From Aquaspirillum sp. LM1 (GTDB taxonomy: Bacteria; Pseudomonadota; Gammaproteobacteria; Burkholderiales; Aquaspirillaceae), in contig NZ_CP019509.1 of the NCBI RefSeq assembly GCF_002002905.1, positions 2,909,001 to 2,973,000 of the forward strand: a stretch of DNA of 64,000 bases, given 5' to 3'. The position numbers were made by a program, and so were the translations under genes. Under the pieces are notes generated by a model. That model saw nothing but the letters and a program-made list of their open reading frames with translations. It was not told where the DNA came from and made no database searches. Positions 35,940 through 44,939 of the stretch are shown one piece after another (within the stretch, counting starts at the first letter, position 1; every line of letters starts with the position of its first letter).

Positions 35940-36266
35940 ATGATGGGAAACCGGGATCGCGAACTGGCCATTTTGCAAAGCCGCCTGTTTCTGGAACTGC
36001 GCCGCACCCACTGCCGGGTGATTGACCTGAAATGGATGAATGAGGACGCCCGCTATGCCCGCCATGTGCTGGATTTGGCGGGTGCCTGTGACGAAGAGGA
36101 TATCCGCGAGCTGGGGCGCAAGATTGCCCAGCACATGCGCATGCCGCCCAGTCAGGAGGTGGAACTGCGCACTCCGGCAGTCAGCCCGCGCCGCGCCGCC
36201 GATGTGGGCAGCGGCCATCAGGGCCAGGGCGGCTGGTGGCGGGCCTTGCAATTGCAGCGAGGATAA
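35940..36266 (+). CDS. hypothetical protein (108 aa)
   Basis: A real gene judged by the GAGGAG ribosome-binding site and the good fit of start and spacing, but not recognised. The sequence is mixed charged and helical (NRDRELAILQSRLFLELRRTHCRVIDLKWMNEDARYARHVLDLAGACDEEDIRELGRKIAQHM) with a glycine/arginine-rich tail. No signal peptide or membrane segment is seen. It is followed by a strong terminator, so it is probably monocistronic. A second ATG lies one codon downstream. Confidence 0.6.
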   Translation: MMGNRDRELAILQSRLFLELRRTHCRVIDLKWMNEDARYARHVLDLAGACDEEDIRELGRKIAQHMRMPPSQEVELRTPAVSPRRAADVGSGHQGQGGWWRALQLQRG

Positions 36267-36308
36267 ACGCCGTGGGCGCATGCGCTGCCGGGCAGCATGG
36301 GACGCACA

Positions 36309-36350
36309 ACAATGGCACAGTCTGAAAGCAGGCTGTGCCATTGTGTTTTT
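36309..36350 (+). terminator. Rho-independent terminator
   Basis: ACAATGGCACAG (36309-36320) pairs perfectly with CTGTGCCATTGT (36333-36344), followed by GTTTTT. It terminates the 108-aa gene and may act toward alr from the other side. Confidence 0.9.
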
Positions 36351-36380
36351 GGCCCAGGCGGTAGGGGTCAGGCCAGGCGC

Positions 36381-37448
36381 TTAGGCTTCTACCAGCGGCA
36401 CCCGTGGTGCCACCGCGCACATCAGTTCATAGCCAATCGTGCCGGCGGCATCCGCCACGGTTTCGATTGGCACACCCTCGCCCCACAACACCACCTTGCT
36501 GCCAATACCGGCAGCAGGCAGATGCGTGAGATCCACCGCCAGCATGTCCATCGACACCCGGCCCACCGTGCCGCTGGCCTGGCCATCCACCTGCACCGGC
36601 GTGCCCGACGGCACAATGCGCGGGTAGCCATCGGCGTAGCCACACGCCACCACGCCAATGCGCATCGGTCCCGAGGCGGTGAAGCGCGCGCCGTAGCCCA
36701 CTTCATCGCCAGCCTGCAGGGTTTGCACGCCAATGACGTCAGCCTCCAGCGTCATGGTTGGGCGCAGGCCCAGTTGTTCGCCGGTTTCGCCGGCAAATGG
36801 CGAGCAGCCGTATAGCATGATGCCAGGGCGGATGAAGTCGGCACGGGCAGCCTCGTGGCGCAAAATCGCCGCCGAATTGGCCACGCTGACCGGCAGGCCC
36901 AGCGCTGCAGCCACCGGCTGAAAGCGTGCCATTTGCCCGGCAATGCCGCGTTCATCGTCGGCGGTGGCAAAGTGGGTCATCAGCGTGGTCAGCCGGACAC
37001 TGTCCAGTGCGCGCAGGCGCTGCGCCACCGCCAGCGCAACTTCCGGGCGAAAGCCCAGCCGGTTCATGCCGGTGTTGAGCTTCAACCAGACGCTGACCGG
37101 ACGCGGCAGCGGCGTGGATGCCAGCAGCGCCAGCTGGTGTTCGCTGTGCACCGAGGTCCAGATATCGTGCGCGGCGCAGGCCAGCAGTTCTTCGCGGTCA
37201 AAGAAACCTTCCAGCATCATCAGCGGTCGCACTTCTCCGGTCTCGCGCAGGGCAATGGCGTTTTCCAGGTTGAGCATGGCAAAGCCATCGGCGTGCGGCA
37301 AGGCGCGCACCACGCGGGCGTAGCCGTGGCCATAACCGTCAGCCTTGATCACCGCCAGTGCCTGGCTGCGGGGGGAAAGTTGCTTGGCCACGGTGTAGTT
37401 GTGGGCCAGGGCATCGCGATGGATGCGCGCTTGAATCGGACGGGTCAT
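36381..37448 (-). CDS. alr: alanine racemase
   Basis: 355-aa PLP racemase that makes D-alanine for peptidoglycan. The PLP lysine is in AVIKADGYGHGYARV near residue 34, and the catalytic tyrosine is in VGYGARFTASGPMRIGVV. Cell-wall essential unless a second racemase exists. The gene is convergent with the upstream 108-aa gene. Confidence 0.95.
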   Translation of the reverse strand: MTRPIQARIHRDALAHNYTVAKQLSPRSQALAVIKADGYGHGYARVVRALPHADGFAMLNLENAIALRETGEVRPLMMLEGFFDREELLACAAHDIWTSVHSEHQLALLASTPLPRPVSVWLKLNTGMNRLGFRPEVALAVAQRLRALDSVRLTTLMTHFATADDERGIAGQMARFQPVAAALGLPVSVANSAAILRHEAARADFIRPGIMLYGCSPFAGETGEQLGLRPTMTLEADVIGVQTLQAGDEVGYGARFTASGPMRIGVVACGYADGYPRIVPSGTPVQVDGQASGTVGRVSMDMLAVDLTHLPAAGIGSKVVLWGEGVPIETVADAAGTIGYELMCAVAPRVPLVEA

Positions 37449-37549
37449 AGGGGCGATGGGGAATTCACAACAGGAAGTGGGCCATTATACCCCGCTTGGA
37501 GTACACTCACGGCCAGCGGGAGCGCCCCTGACGCGCCCGAGGACGCTCA

Positions 37550-38194
37550 ATGGATATTTTGCAAGTACTTATCGACTTTTTCACTGGATATGGCTACTTC
37601 GCCGTATTTTTCGTGCTGCTGATCTGTGGTTTTGGCGTGCCGATCCCTGAGGATATTACCCTGGTGGCCGGCGGGGTGATTTCCGGCCTGGGCTATACCA
37701 ATGAGCATGTGATGTTTGCCGTGGGCATGGCCGGTGTGCTGGCCGGCGACGCCATCATGTTCACCATTGGCCGGGTGTATGGCAAGTCAGTGCTCAAGCT
37801 GCGTTTTGTCGCCCGCACGCTGACCCCGGAACGCTTTGTCGCGGTACAGGAAAAGTTTGAAAAGTACGGTGTGTGGGTGCTGTTTGTCGCCCGCTTTCTG
37901 CCCGGCTTGCGTTCGCCGATTTTTCTGACTGCCGGGCTGACCCGCAAGGTGCCATTCTGGCGCTTTTTGCTGATGGATGGCCTGGCTGCGCTGATCAGCG
38001 TGCCCATCTGGGTGTATCTGGGCTATTTTGGCGCGACCAACCGCGACTGGCTGCTCACCTGGGTGCATCGCGGCCAGACTGGCCTGCTGGCGCTGATCGG
38101 CATTGCCGCTGCCACGCTGCTGGGCTACTGGTGGATCAAGCGCCGGCGCAAGGCGCACGCCAGCGAGCTGCGTCGGGCGGCTGGGCGGGAATAA
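37550..38194 (+). CDS. DedA-family membrane protein
   Basis: 214-aa inner-membrane protein of the DedA/VTT family. Hallmarks are EDITLVAGGVISGLGY (near the N-terminus) and FVARFLPGLRSPIFLTAG with the conserved Arg. DedA proteins act as flippases for undecaprenyl phosphate or phospholipids and support membrane homeostasis. Four to five hydrophobic segments are seen, with a basic C-terminal tail. Confidence 0.9.
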   Translation: MDILQVLIDFFTGYGYFAVFFVLLICGFGVPIPEDITLVAGGVISGLGYTNEHVMFAVGMAGVLAGDAIMFTIGRVYGKSVLKLRFVARTLTPERFVAVQEKFEKYGVWVLFVARFLPGLRSPIFLTAGLTRKVPFWRFLLMDGLAALISVPIWVYLGYFGATNRDWLLTWVHRGQTGLLALIGIAAATLLGYWWIKRRRKAHASELRRAAGRE

Positions 38195-38201
38195 ACCGCA
38201 C

Positions 38202-38237
38202 GCAAAAGGGGGCAATGCTGAGCATGCCCCCTTTTGC
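38202..38237. terminator. bidirectional terminator
   Basis: GCAAAAGGGGGCA (38202-38214) and TGCCCCCTTTTGC (38225-38237) form a perfect stem between the convergent dedA and FKBP genes. The A/T runs suit both directions. Confidence 0.85.
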
Positions 38238-38259
38238 TTGGCACATGGCCTGCCCAGTG

Positions 38260-38592
38260 TCAGTCAACCGACAGCAATTCCACCTCGAACACCAGAGTAG
38301 CATTGGGCGGAATCACCCCACCAGCGCCACGTGCGCCGTAGCCCAGTGCAGCCGGAATGGTCAGCTTGCGCACCCCACCCACCTTCATGCCCACCACGCC
38401 CTGATCCCAGCCCTTGATCACATGGCCCGCGCCCAGCGGAAAGGTAAACGGCTGCTTGCGATCCTTGCTGGAATCAAACTTCTCGCCATCGGTCAGCCAG
38501 CCGGTGTAATGCACGGTCACTTCCTTGCCGCTGACGGCTTCGCTGCCCTCACCCACGGTAAGGTCTTCAATCAACAGTTCTGTTTGGCTCAT
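38260..38592 (-). CDS. FKBP-type peptidyl-prolyl cis-trans isomerase
   Basis: 110-aa single FKBP domain without a signal peptide, hence cytoplasmic. Typical segments: [57 protein letters not shown] and the C-terminal [10 protein letters not shown]. The length matches short FkpA/FkbP-type isomerases. Confidence 0.94.
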   Translation of the reverse strand: MSQTELLIEDLTVGEGSEAVSGKEVTVHYTGWLTDGEKFDSSKDRKQPFTFPLGAGHVIKGWDQGVVGMKVGGVRKLTIPAALGYGARGAGGVIPPNATLVFEVELLSVD

Positions 38593-38847
38593 GGGAGCTC
38601 CCTGAAATCAATCGGAGGGTTAAGCACCGCCCTGCGGGCGGTACAAAGGGGACACACGCCGGCATTGTAAGCGGGCCGGCGCGGAAAACGAAGCTGACCG
38701 AGGTGGGCTGGAACGCAAGCGCGCGGTGTGCATCGGCTGACGCAGCAGGGTAATCCGGGGCGGGAGGGCGGGCGCAAGCGATTTCCCGTCCTGGCAAAAT
38801 CAGGCATGCTTGCCAGCCCCCATCCCCCTGTTTGTGGAGATTTTGCG

Positions 38848-39795
38848 ATGACCTCGATTGTGTTTCTCGACCGCGCCAGCCTGCCGGCGGCGCTACCCGC
38901 CCTGCCCTTGCCGCATCACTGGCAGGATTACCCGAACACCCTGCCGGCCCAACTGCTCAGCCATGCCGCCGGGGCCGAGGTGTTGATCAGCAACAAGGTG
39001 GCGCTGCGGGCGGAACACTTTGCCCAGCTGCCGGCGCTCAAGCTGGTGGCGGTGGCGGCCACCGGGGTGAATCAGATCGACCTGGATGCGGCGCGGGCGC
39101 ATGGGGTGGCGGTGTGCAATGTGCGCGACTACGGCGCTGATGCGGTGGCGGAACACGCCATGATGTTGATGCTGGCGCTGTCGCGCAATCTGCTGGGCTA
39201 CCGGGCGGCGGTGGAGGCCGGCGAGTGGCAGCAGGCCGAACAGTTTTGCCTGTATCGCCCGCCGATGCGCGACCTGCGCGGGCGCACACTGGCGGTGCTG
39301 GGACGCGGGGCCATTGGCGATGCGCTGGCCGACAAGGCGCGGGCGTTTGGCATGCAGGTGATCCACGCCGAACGCAAGGATGCCACCACGCTGCGCGATG
39401 GCTATGTGCCCTTTGCCCAGGCGCTGGCCTGCGCCGATGTGGTCAGCCTGCATCTGCCGCTGACCGATGCCACCCGGCAACTGATTGGTGCTGCAGAGCT
39501 GGCGCAGATGAAGCCGGATGCGCTGCTGATCAATACCGCGCGCGGTGGGCTGGTGGATGAGGCCGCGCTGCTGGCGGCCTTGCAGGCGGGACGGCTGGGC
39601 GGGGCCGGGCTGGATGTGTTGAGCAACGAGCCGCCACGCGACGGCAATGTGCTGCTGTCGGTCAATCGGCCCAATCTGATCATCACCCCGCACGCCGCCT
39701 GGCAGGGCGACCAGGCGCTGGCGCTGATGGCGCAGCAACTGATTGACAATATCGCGGCATTTTTGCGCGGCGCACCGCAAAACCGGGTGGCCTGA
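38848..39795 (+). CDS. D-2-hydroxyacid dehydrogenase (hydroxypyruvate reductase-like)
   Basis: 315-aa NAD(P)-dependent dehydrogenase. The nucleotide-binding motif is LAVLGRGAIGDALADKARAF. Catalytic residues lie in NTARGGLVDEAAL (Arg), LSNEPPRDGN (Glu) and ITPHAAW (His). It is closest to glycerate dehydrogenase/hydroxypyruvate reductase (HprA-like); substrate is not certain. The ATG at 38848 starts the domain, although the frame is open upstream to 38728. Confidence 0.88.
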   Translation: MTSIVFLDRASLPAALPALPLPHHWQDYPNTLPAQLLSHAAGAEVLISNKVALRAEHFAQLPALKLVAVAATGVNQIDLDAARAHGVAVCNVRDYGADAVAEHAMMLMLALSRNLLGYRAAVEAGEWQQAEQFCLYRPPMRDLRGRTLAVLGRGAIGDALADKARAFGMQVIHAERKDATTLRDGYVPFAQALACADVVSLHLPLTDATRQLIGAAELAQMKPDALLINTARGGLVDEAALLAALQAGRLGGAGLDVLSNEPPRDGNVLLSVNRPNLIITPHAAWQGDQALALMAQQLIDNIAAFLRGAPQNRVA

Positions 39796-39810
39796 GCCTG
39801 CGCGCCAGGA

Positions 39811-40563
39811 CTACCGTGCTTTCAGCGCGGCTTCCACCCGGCTGACGCGGTCTGCCGACGCCGGGTGCGACGACAGCATGCTGGCTGAATCACCGCCCAG
39901 CGCCTGCAGCTTGCGCAAGGCCGACACCGCCGCCGCAGGTGGATAGCCGTGCCGGCGCATGAAATCCACCGCGTACAGGTCGGCGGCGTTTTCCTGTGAT
40001 TGCGAGAACTGGGCATTGACCAGTACTTCGGCCAGCCCGCCAATCGCCGAGGCGCTAAGCTGGGCGATGGTCTGATAGCCACTGCCGGCGGCCAGCCCGC
40101 GCACGCCTGACGCAGCGTAAGCCACCTGCATGGCTTTTTTCGAGTGACCCAGCTTTACATGGCCAATTTCATGGCCGATGACAAAGCGCACCTCGTCATC
40201 CTGCATTTTGTCCAGCAAGCCGCTGTAAACCCGCACCGTGCCGTCGGCCATGGCAAAGGCGTTGAGCTCCGGGGTCAGGTACACCTTGAAATTCAGCACC
40301 AGCCCATCTTCCTGCTGCAAGCCGCGCACCATGCGCGACAAGCGCTGGGCATACGGATGTGTGGCCGGTGCCACCTGGTGCTTGCTGTCCTGATAGCGCG
40401 AGGCTTCAAATGCCAGCGCCTTGGCGTCGCTGTCGGTCAGCGTGGCCGCCTTGGTCAGCTCAATCAGCCCGCCGGCCAGATTGCCCAGGTCCAGCGCCTG
40501 CGCCGGCAGGCTGGTCAGCGCCGCCAGCAGGCTAAGCGCGCCCCAAAAAACACGGATTGTCAT
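39811..40563 (-). CDS. M48-family metalloprotease (exported)
   Basis: 250-aa zinc protease. A signal peptide (residues 1-24, ending PAQALD) precedes an M48 domain with HEIGHVKLGHSKK (HExxH zinc site) and the downstream glutamate ligand in ENAADLYAVDFM. Related to LoiP/YcaL/BepA-type periplasmic proteases that act on outer-membrane proteins. The ATG at 40563 has AAAGGGAT upstream; a GTG at 40587 is less likely. Confidence 0.88.
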   Translation of the reverse strand: MTIRVFWGALSLLAALTSLPAQALDLGNLAGGLIELTKAATLTDSDAKALAFEASRYQDSKHQVAPATHPYAQRLSRMVRGLQQEDGLVLNFKVYLTPELNAFAMADGTVRVYSGLLDKMQDDEVRFVIGHEIGHVKLGHSKKAMQVAYAASGVRGLAAGSGYQTIAQLSASAIGGLAEVLVNAQFSQSQENAADLYAVDFMRRHGYPPAAAVSALRKLQALGGDSASMLSSHPASADRVSRVEAALKAR

Positions 40564-40802
40564 GCGATTGATCCCTTTCAGATTCACCCCTGCGCGTGGC
40601 CGTCATGGATTTGGCCTCACCGCGACATGCGCCGGTCAGTTTACGACCCCGCGCGTGGGCTGGCGAGTTCCCGCCGCCTGGCGCGGGCTGGCCCTGGCCG
40701 GCCACACACGCTGCGTCTTGGCATTCTCCGACGATTACATGCTGATATGGCATAATATGCGCCGATAGTTTGTGATTCACCGCCCATACAGGAAGCCCTC
40801 CC

Positions 40803-41717
40803 ATGACCCAAGCCGGACAGCCCCAGCCTGCCAGTGGCCTGCCCATCAGCGTGGTGGAGCGGGAAACCGGCATCCCCAAGGATTTGCTGCGCATGTGGGA
40901 ACGGCGTTATGGCTTTCCCCAGCCGGGCCGCGACGCCCAGGGCGACCGGGTGTATCCGCGCGATCAGGTGGACAAGCTGCGCACCGTGCGCCGGCTGATG
41001 GACCAGGGCTTTCGCCCCGGCAAGATCATTCACCTCAGCCCGGAAGCGCTGGCAGAACTGAGCGAGGCCCGCCGCCCGCGCGCCAATCCCCCTGCCGTGT
41101 GCGCCCGACTGGAAAGCCTGCTGAAAAGCCAGGACGGCCACGCCATTCGCGATGAGCTGCAAAGCCAGCTACACGGCCAGGGCCTGCGCCACTTTGTCTG
41201 TGATTTCCTGCCCGCCGCCAATCAGCTGGTGGGGGAATTATGGATGCGCGGGGTGGTTGAAATCCACGAAGAGCACCTGTACACCGAGCAGGTCACGCGG
41301 ATTTTGCGGGAAACCCTGTCGGTGCTCAGCGCGCCGCCAGCCCAGCCCAGGGTGATGCTGACCACCTGCCCTGGCGAACAACATGTGCTGGGTTTGCTGA
41401 TGGCCGAAGCGCTGCTGCGTCTGGCCGCCTGCGATGTGCTGGCCTTTGGTGCCGAAATGCCGCTGACCGACATTGCCCAGGCCGCCCGCAAGCATCAGGT
41501 GGATATTCTGGCGCTGTCTTTTTCCCAGTCATACGACGGCAACCCGCTCGACACCCTCGACAGCCTGCGCAGCCTGCTGCCCGATCGCGTCACCCTGTGG
41601 GTGGGCGGTGCCGGCTGCCAGACGGTCAAAACATCTGCCGGGCGCTGGCAGGTGTTGCGCAGCCTTAACGAGCTTGAGCCGCTGCTGCACCACTGGCGGC
41701 AATGCCATCCGGGCTGA
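40803..41717 (+). CDS. MerR-family B12-binding regulator (CarH/LitR-like photoreceptor)
   Basis: 304-aa protein. An N-terminal MerR winged helix (residues about 14-75, TGIPKDLLRMWERRYGFPQP) is followed by a four-helix B12-cap domain (about 95-175) and a C-terminal B12-binding Rossmann domain (about 183-300). The Wx9EH light-sensing motif is complete: Trp147 and Glu157-His158. The cobalamin motif E-x-H-x-x-G is present with Glu192, His194 and Gly197. CarH family members bind adenosylcobalamin in the dark and release DNA on illumination. The usual carotenoid or photolyase neighbours are missing here. Confidence 0.88.
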   Translation: MTQAGQPQPASGLPISVVERETGIPKDLLRMWERRYGFPQPGRDAQGDRVYPRDQVDKLRTVRRLMDQGFRPGKIIHLSPEALAELSEARRPRANPPAVCARLESLLKSQDGHAIRDELQSQLHGQGLRHFVCDFLPAANQLVGELWMRGVVEIHEEHLYTEQVTRILRETLSVLSAPPAQPRVMLTTCPGEQHVLGLLMAEALLRLAACDVLAFGAEMPLTDIAQAARKHQVDILALSFSQSYDGNPLDTLDSLRSLLPDRVTLWVGGAGCQTVKTSAGRWQVLRSLNELEPLLHHWRQCHPG

Positions 41718-41774
41718 TAGCCCGTTCCGTTTTCAGGGGAGGTTTCTTTCCCGTTCTGCATCTTCCTGGCGAGT

Positions 41775-41791
41775 GTTAAGTCAGCATTAAG
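41775..41791 (+). promoter_or_regulatory. PmrA/BasR-like direct repeat upstream of eptA
   Basis: GTTAAG-TCAGC-ATTAAG, two half-sites with five-base spacing, 11-base periodicity, like the PmrA box (YTTAAK-N5-YTTAAK). It lies 68 bases before the eptA start and predicts response-regulator control. No pmrAB genes are in the window. Confidence 0.6.
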
Positions 41792-41858
41792 CTTGGCGCG
41801 CTTTACTCCATGGCTGCCCCAATCCGGCCTGCCTGATGCGCAGGCCCTGCTGACCTGA

Positions 41859-43496
41859 ATGGAACCCATGAAAGCACTCCGCCCGGTTTCGCCGGAACGC
41901 CTGGCCCTGCTTGCCGCAGTGGGCCTGGTGCTGGCCTTCAATCTGCCGTTCTGGCAACGCCTGCTCGATATTGTCAGCCCGCTGGACGGCCATGGCCTGA
42001 AAATGCTCGGCCTGGCGTTTGCGCTGGTTACCACGTTTTTCTACTGGGTGCTGCTGCTGCTGATCTGGCCGCGCATCGGCAAGCCACTGCTCGGCCTGCT
42101 ATTGCTCGCCACCGCCGCCATCAGCTACTTCATGAACCAGTACGGCGTGCTGATTGACCAGGACATGGTGCGCAATGCGCTGCAAACCGACGGGGCTGAA
42201 GTACGCGACCTGCTGACCGTGCGCATGGCGCTGACTGTGCTGCTGCTGGGCGTGCTGCCCTGCTGGCTGATCTGGCGGCTGCCGGTGGCCTACCGTCCCG
42301 GCTGGCGCATGCTGGGCCGCCGGCTGGTGCAGTTGGGCGTGGCCAGCAGTGTGCTAGTGGCCATTGCAGCGGTGGGGTATCAGGATTTTGCCTCGCTGTT
42401 TCGCAACCACCGCGAGCTGCGCTTTGCCCTCACCCCGCTGAACTACCTGCAGGCCACCTCTTCCTACCTGCGCCGGGTCAACGCCAAGGCTCAGCCGCTG
42501 CAGCCAATTGGCCTGGACGCCAAGGCTGCTCCGGCACACGACAAGCCCAGGGTGCTGGTGCTGGTGGTGGGCGAAACCGCCCGCGCCGACCACTTTGCCC
42601 TGAATGGCTACGCTCAGCCAACCAATCCGCAGTTGTCCCGGCGCAGCGACATTGTCAACTACCCGAACACCTGGTCATGCGGCACCGAAACCGCCGTATC
42701 GGTGCCGTGCATGTTCTCCGCCCTGCCGCGCGAACAATTCGACACCGACCGCGCCCGCCATCAGGAAAACCTGCTGGACGTGCTGCAGCGCGCCGGGCTG
42801 ACGGTGTGGTGGCGTGACAACAACTCGGGCTGCAAGGAAGTGTGCAACCGGGTGGAGCGCGACATGCGCTACGACGAGCAACACCCGAAATATTGCAAGG
42901 ACGGCGAGTGTTTTGATGAAATCCTGATCGACGGCCTGCCGGAGCGGCTCAGCCAGCTCAAGCGTGATGCGGTGATTGTGCTGCACCAGAAAGGCAGCCA
43001 CGGTCCGGCGTACTACAAGCGCTATCCAGAACGATTCGAACAGTTCAAACCGGTGTGTCGCACCAGCGAGCTGCAGCAGTGCAACCGCGAAGACATCATC
43101 CATGCCTTCGACAACACCATTCTTTACACCGATTTCTTTTTGAGTGAAGTCATCCGCACCCTGGAGGCGCAGCCCAACGTGGACAGCAGCCTGGTGTATC
43201 TGTCCGACCACGGCGAATCGCTGGGTGAAAACGGCATGTACCTGCACGCCACCCCCTACCTGCTTGCCCCGGATGCGCAAAAGCACATTCCGATGCTGGC
43301 GTGGTTTTCTCCCGGCTGGCAGCGCAGCAGCGGACTGGGGCTGAGCTGTCTGCAACAGCAACGCCAGGCACGCTACAGCCAGGACAACCTGTTCCACAGC
43401 GTGCTGGGCCTGATGGGCGTGAGCACCGCGCTGTATCAGCGCGAGCTGGATATGTTTGCTGGCTGTCGCACCAAGTCTGCGCCTCCAGCGCTGTGA
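41859..43496 (+). CDS. eptA: lipid A phosphoethanolamine transferase
   Basis: 545-aa inner-membrane enzyme that adds phosphoethanolamine to lipid A, lowering its negative charge and giving polymyxin tolerance. Five N-terminal helices (to about residue 180) precede a periplasmic sulfatase-fold domain. Catalytic Thr276 is in CGTETAVS, and other metal ligands are in VGETARADHF and LSDHGESLGENG. A second Met four codons in could be the true start. Expression probably depends on the upstream PmrA-like repeat. Confidence 0.94.
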   Translation: MEPMKALRPVSPERLALLAAVGLVLAFNLPFWQRLLDIVSPLDGHGLKMLGLAFALVTTFFYWVLLLLIWPRIGKPLLGLLLLATAAISYFMNQYGVLIDQDMVRNALQTDGAEVRDLLTVRMALTVLLLGVLPCWLIWRLPVAYRPGWRMLGRRLVQLGVASSVLVAIAAVGYQDFASLFRNHRELRFALTPLNYLQATSSYLRRVNAKAQPLQPIGLDAKAAPAHDKPRVLVLVVGETARADHFALNGYAQPTNPQLSRRSDIVNYPNTWSCGTETAVSVPCMFSALPREQFDTDRARHQENLLDVLQRAGLTVWWRDNNSGCKEVCNRVERDMRYDEQHPKYCKDGECFDEILIDGLPERLSQLKRDAVIVLHQKGSHGPAYYKRYPERFEQFKPVCRTSELQQCNREDIIHAFDNTILYTDFFLSEVIRTLEAQPNVDSSLVYLSDHGESLGENGMYLHATPYLLAPDAQKHIPMLAWFSPGWQRSSGLGLSCLQQQRQARYSQDNLFHSVLGLMGVSTALYQRELDMFAGCRTKSAPPAL

Positions 43497-43572
43497 GCAT
43501 GGCGATGCGGCGAGCTGGACAGCTGGAGTGACAATGCGCGCCGACGGTGACGGGCCATTATGTTTTTCCGGC

Positions 43573-43740
43573 TGCTTGACATCCTCCCCCGCCTAAAGTC
43601 GGGGGATTCCTACGGCGCTCATCTCGGCATCAAGCTGGCATAAGTCGCTTCGGCGGGTTCCTGCTGCTGGCGGCATGACCGCACCGCTCACTTCACAGGC
43701 TAACCGGGCGTGTCCCGCCCTTAATACGTTGATCGCGCCG
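43573..43740 (-). ncRNA. predicted omega RNA (reRNA) of the TnpB element
   Basis: The 3' end of tnpB overlaps the right-end hairpin of the element: the stop codon lies within CCCCCGACTTTAGG. In TnpB systems this region, read with the gene, gives the scaffold of the guide RNA and the flanking sequence after the element end supplies the guide. Length and ends are estimates. Confidence 0.45.
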
Positions 43741-44837
43741 ACCACATCGGCGTTTTCCTCGAAACCACACGCCACACACTCGAACCTGGCTTGCGTCTGG
43801 CGATTCGCCGCCGACACATGGCCGCAACATGGACACGTTCGGCTGGTGTTCTGCGCCGGCACGGCAATGAGATGCCCGCCGTTCCACGCCAGCTTGTAGT
43901 CCAGTTGGCGACGGAATTCGAACCAGCCTTGATCGAGGATGGACTTGTTCAGCCCGGACTTGGCCCGAACCTGCTTCCCCGGCTTTTCGGGGCTGCCTGC
44001 CGACGATTTGGACATGTTCCTCACCTGCAAGTCCTCGATACACACCATCGCGTGGTTTTGGCTGATCGTGGTCGTGGCTTTGTGCAGATAATCGCGGCGG
44101 GCGTTGCCGATGCGGGAATGGATGCGCTGGACGCGGGCTTTCGCCCTCTTCCAGTTGCAGCTGAATTTGGTCTTGCGGCTCATGGCCTGCTGCGCTTTGC
44201 GCAAGCGGGCTTCGTGCCGCCTGAAGCTGTTGAGCGGCGCGTAGAACGCGCCATCCGAGAGCGTGGCGAACCGTGCAATGCCCATGTCGATGCCGACTGA
44301 GCCTCCGGTGGGTATCGGCTGCTCGACCTCGCGTTCGGTCTGGATCGACACGAACCATTTGCCGCAGGACTGGCTCACGGTGATGTTCTTCACCGCGCCC
44401 AGCACCTCGCGGCTGTTGCGGTAGCGCAGCCAGCCGAGCTTGGGCAGGAAGATTCGGCTGTTGGCCTGATCGAGCTTGATCTGTTTCGGGTCGGGATAGC
44501 GAAAGCTGTCGGACTGGCCCTTCTTCCTGAAACGCGGGAAGTCGGCCCGCTTGGCGAAGAAGTTGGTGTAGGCCCGTTCCAGGTCCTTGAGCGTCTGCTG
44601 CAGCGGATGAACGGGCGCATCCGCCAGCCATGCTGTCTCCGCGCTGTGGCGCCACTCGGTGAGCAGCTTGCACAGCCCTGCGTAGCCGAGCTTCTTCTTG
44701 CCTTGCTCGTAACGCTCCTTTTGCAAGGCCAATGCCTTGTTGAACACGAAGCGGCACGAGCCAGCGAAGCGGCGCATGTCGCGCTGCTGTTGGCCGGTCG
44801 GCATCAGTTCGTATTTGTAGGCTTGAAGGCGTTGCAT
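43593..44837 (-). CDS. tnpB: TnpB RNA-guided nuclease
   Basis: 414-aa TnpB. The RuvC-like triad is intact: Asp184 (SVGIDMGIARFA), Glu268 (MVCIEDLQVRN) and Asp364 (ENADVVGAINV). The zinc finger has CPCCG (335, 338) and CVACG (354, 357). The N-terminal arginine-rich recognition region begins QRLQAYKYELMPTGQQ. TnpB cuts DNA guided by an RNA from the element end and is the ancestor of Cas12. The full-length frame and conserved catalytic residues suggest an active nuclease. It sits alone, without tnpA. Confidence 0.95.
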   Translation of the reverse strand: MQRLQAYKYELMPTGQQQRDMRRFAGSCRFVFNKALALQKERYEQGKKKLGYAGLCKLLTEWRHSAETAWLADAPVHPLQQTLKDLERAYTNFFAKRADFPRFRKKGQSDSFRYPDPKQIKLDQANSRIFLPKLGWLRYRNSREVLGAVKNITVSQSCGKWFVSIQTEREVEQPIPTGGSVGIDMGIARFATLSDGAFYAPLNSFRRHEARLRKAQQAMSRKTKFSCNWKRAKARVQRIHSRIGNARRDYLHKATTTISQNHAMVCIEDLQVRNMSKSSAGSPEKPGKQVRAKSGLNKSILDQGWFEFRRQLDYKLAWNGGHLIAVPAQNTSRTCPCCGHVSAANRQTQARFECVACGFEENADVVGAINVLRAGHARLACEVSGAVMPPAAGTRRSDLCQLDAEMSAVGIPRL

Positions 44838-44939
44838 ACCGGTATTTTATACAGCCCACCCCCATCGACGGCAAGGACGGCTACGCCGTCCGCGCCATCC
44901 TTCTTCCCCGCCCTGAACGGCGGGGCTTGCCGCGCACTG

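Larger units (their letters stand above)
43573..44938 (-). mobile_element. IS200/IS605 (IS1341-type) element with tnpB only
   Basis: Spans from the right-end hairpin CCCCCGCC-TAAAGT-CGGGGG (about 43588-43606) to the left-end hairpin CCCCGCC-CTGAA-CGGCGGGG (plus-strand view, about 44907-44926). tnpA (Y1 transposase) is absent, so mobility needs help in trans. Insertion truncates a carboxylesterase on its right side. A close relative of its left end persists at 10.72 kb. Confidence 0.8.

Noticed and set aside
43497-43572. N-terminal fragment of the carboxylesterase left of the TnpB element
   Set aside because: None of the three frames gives an LLHG-type esterase N-terminus.
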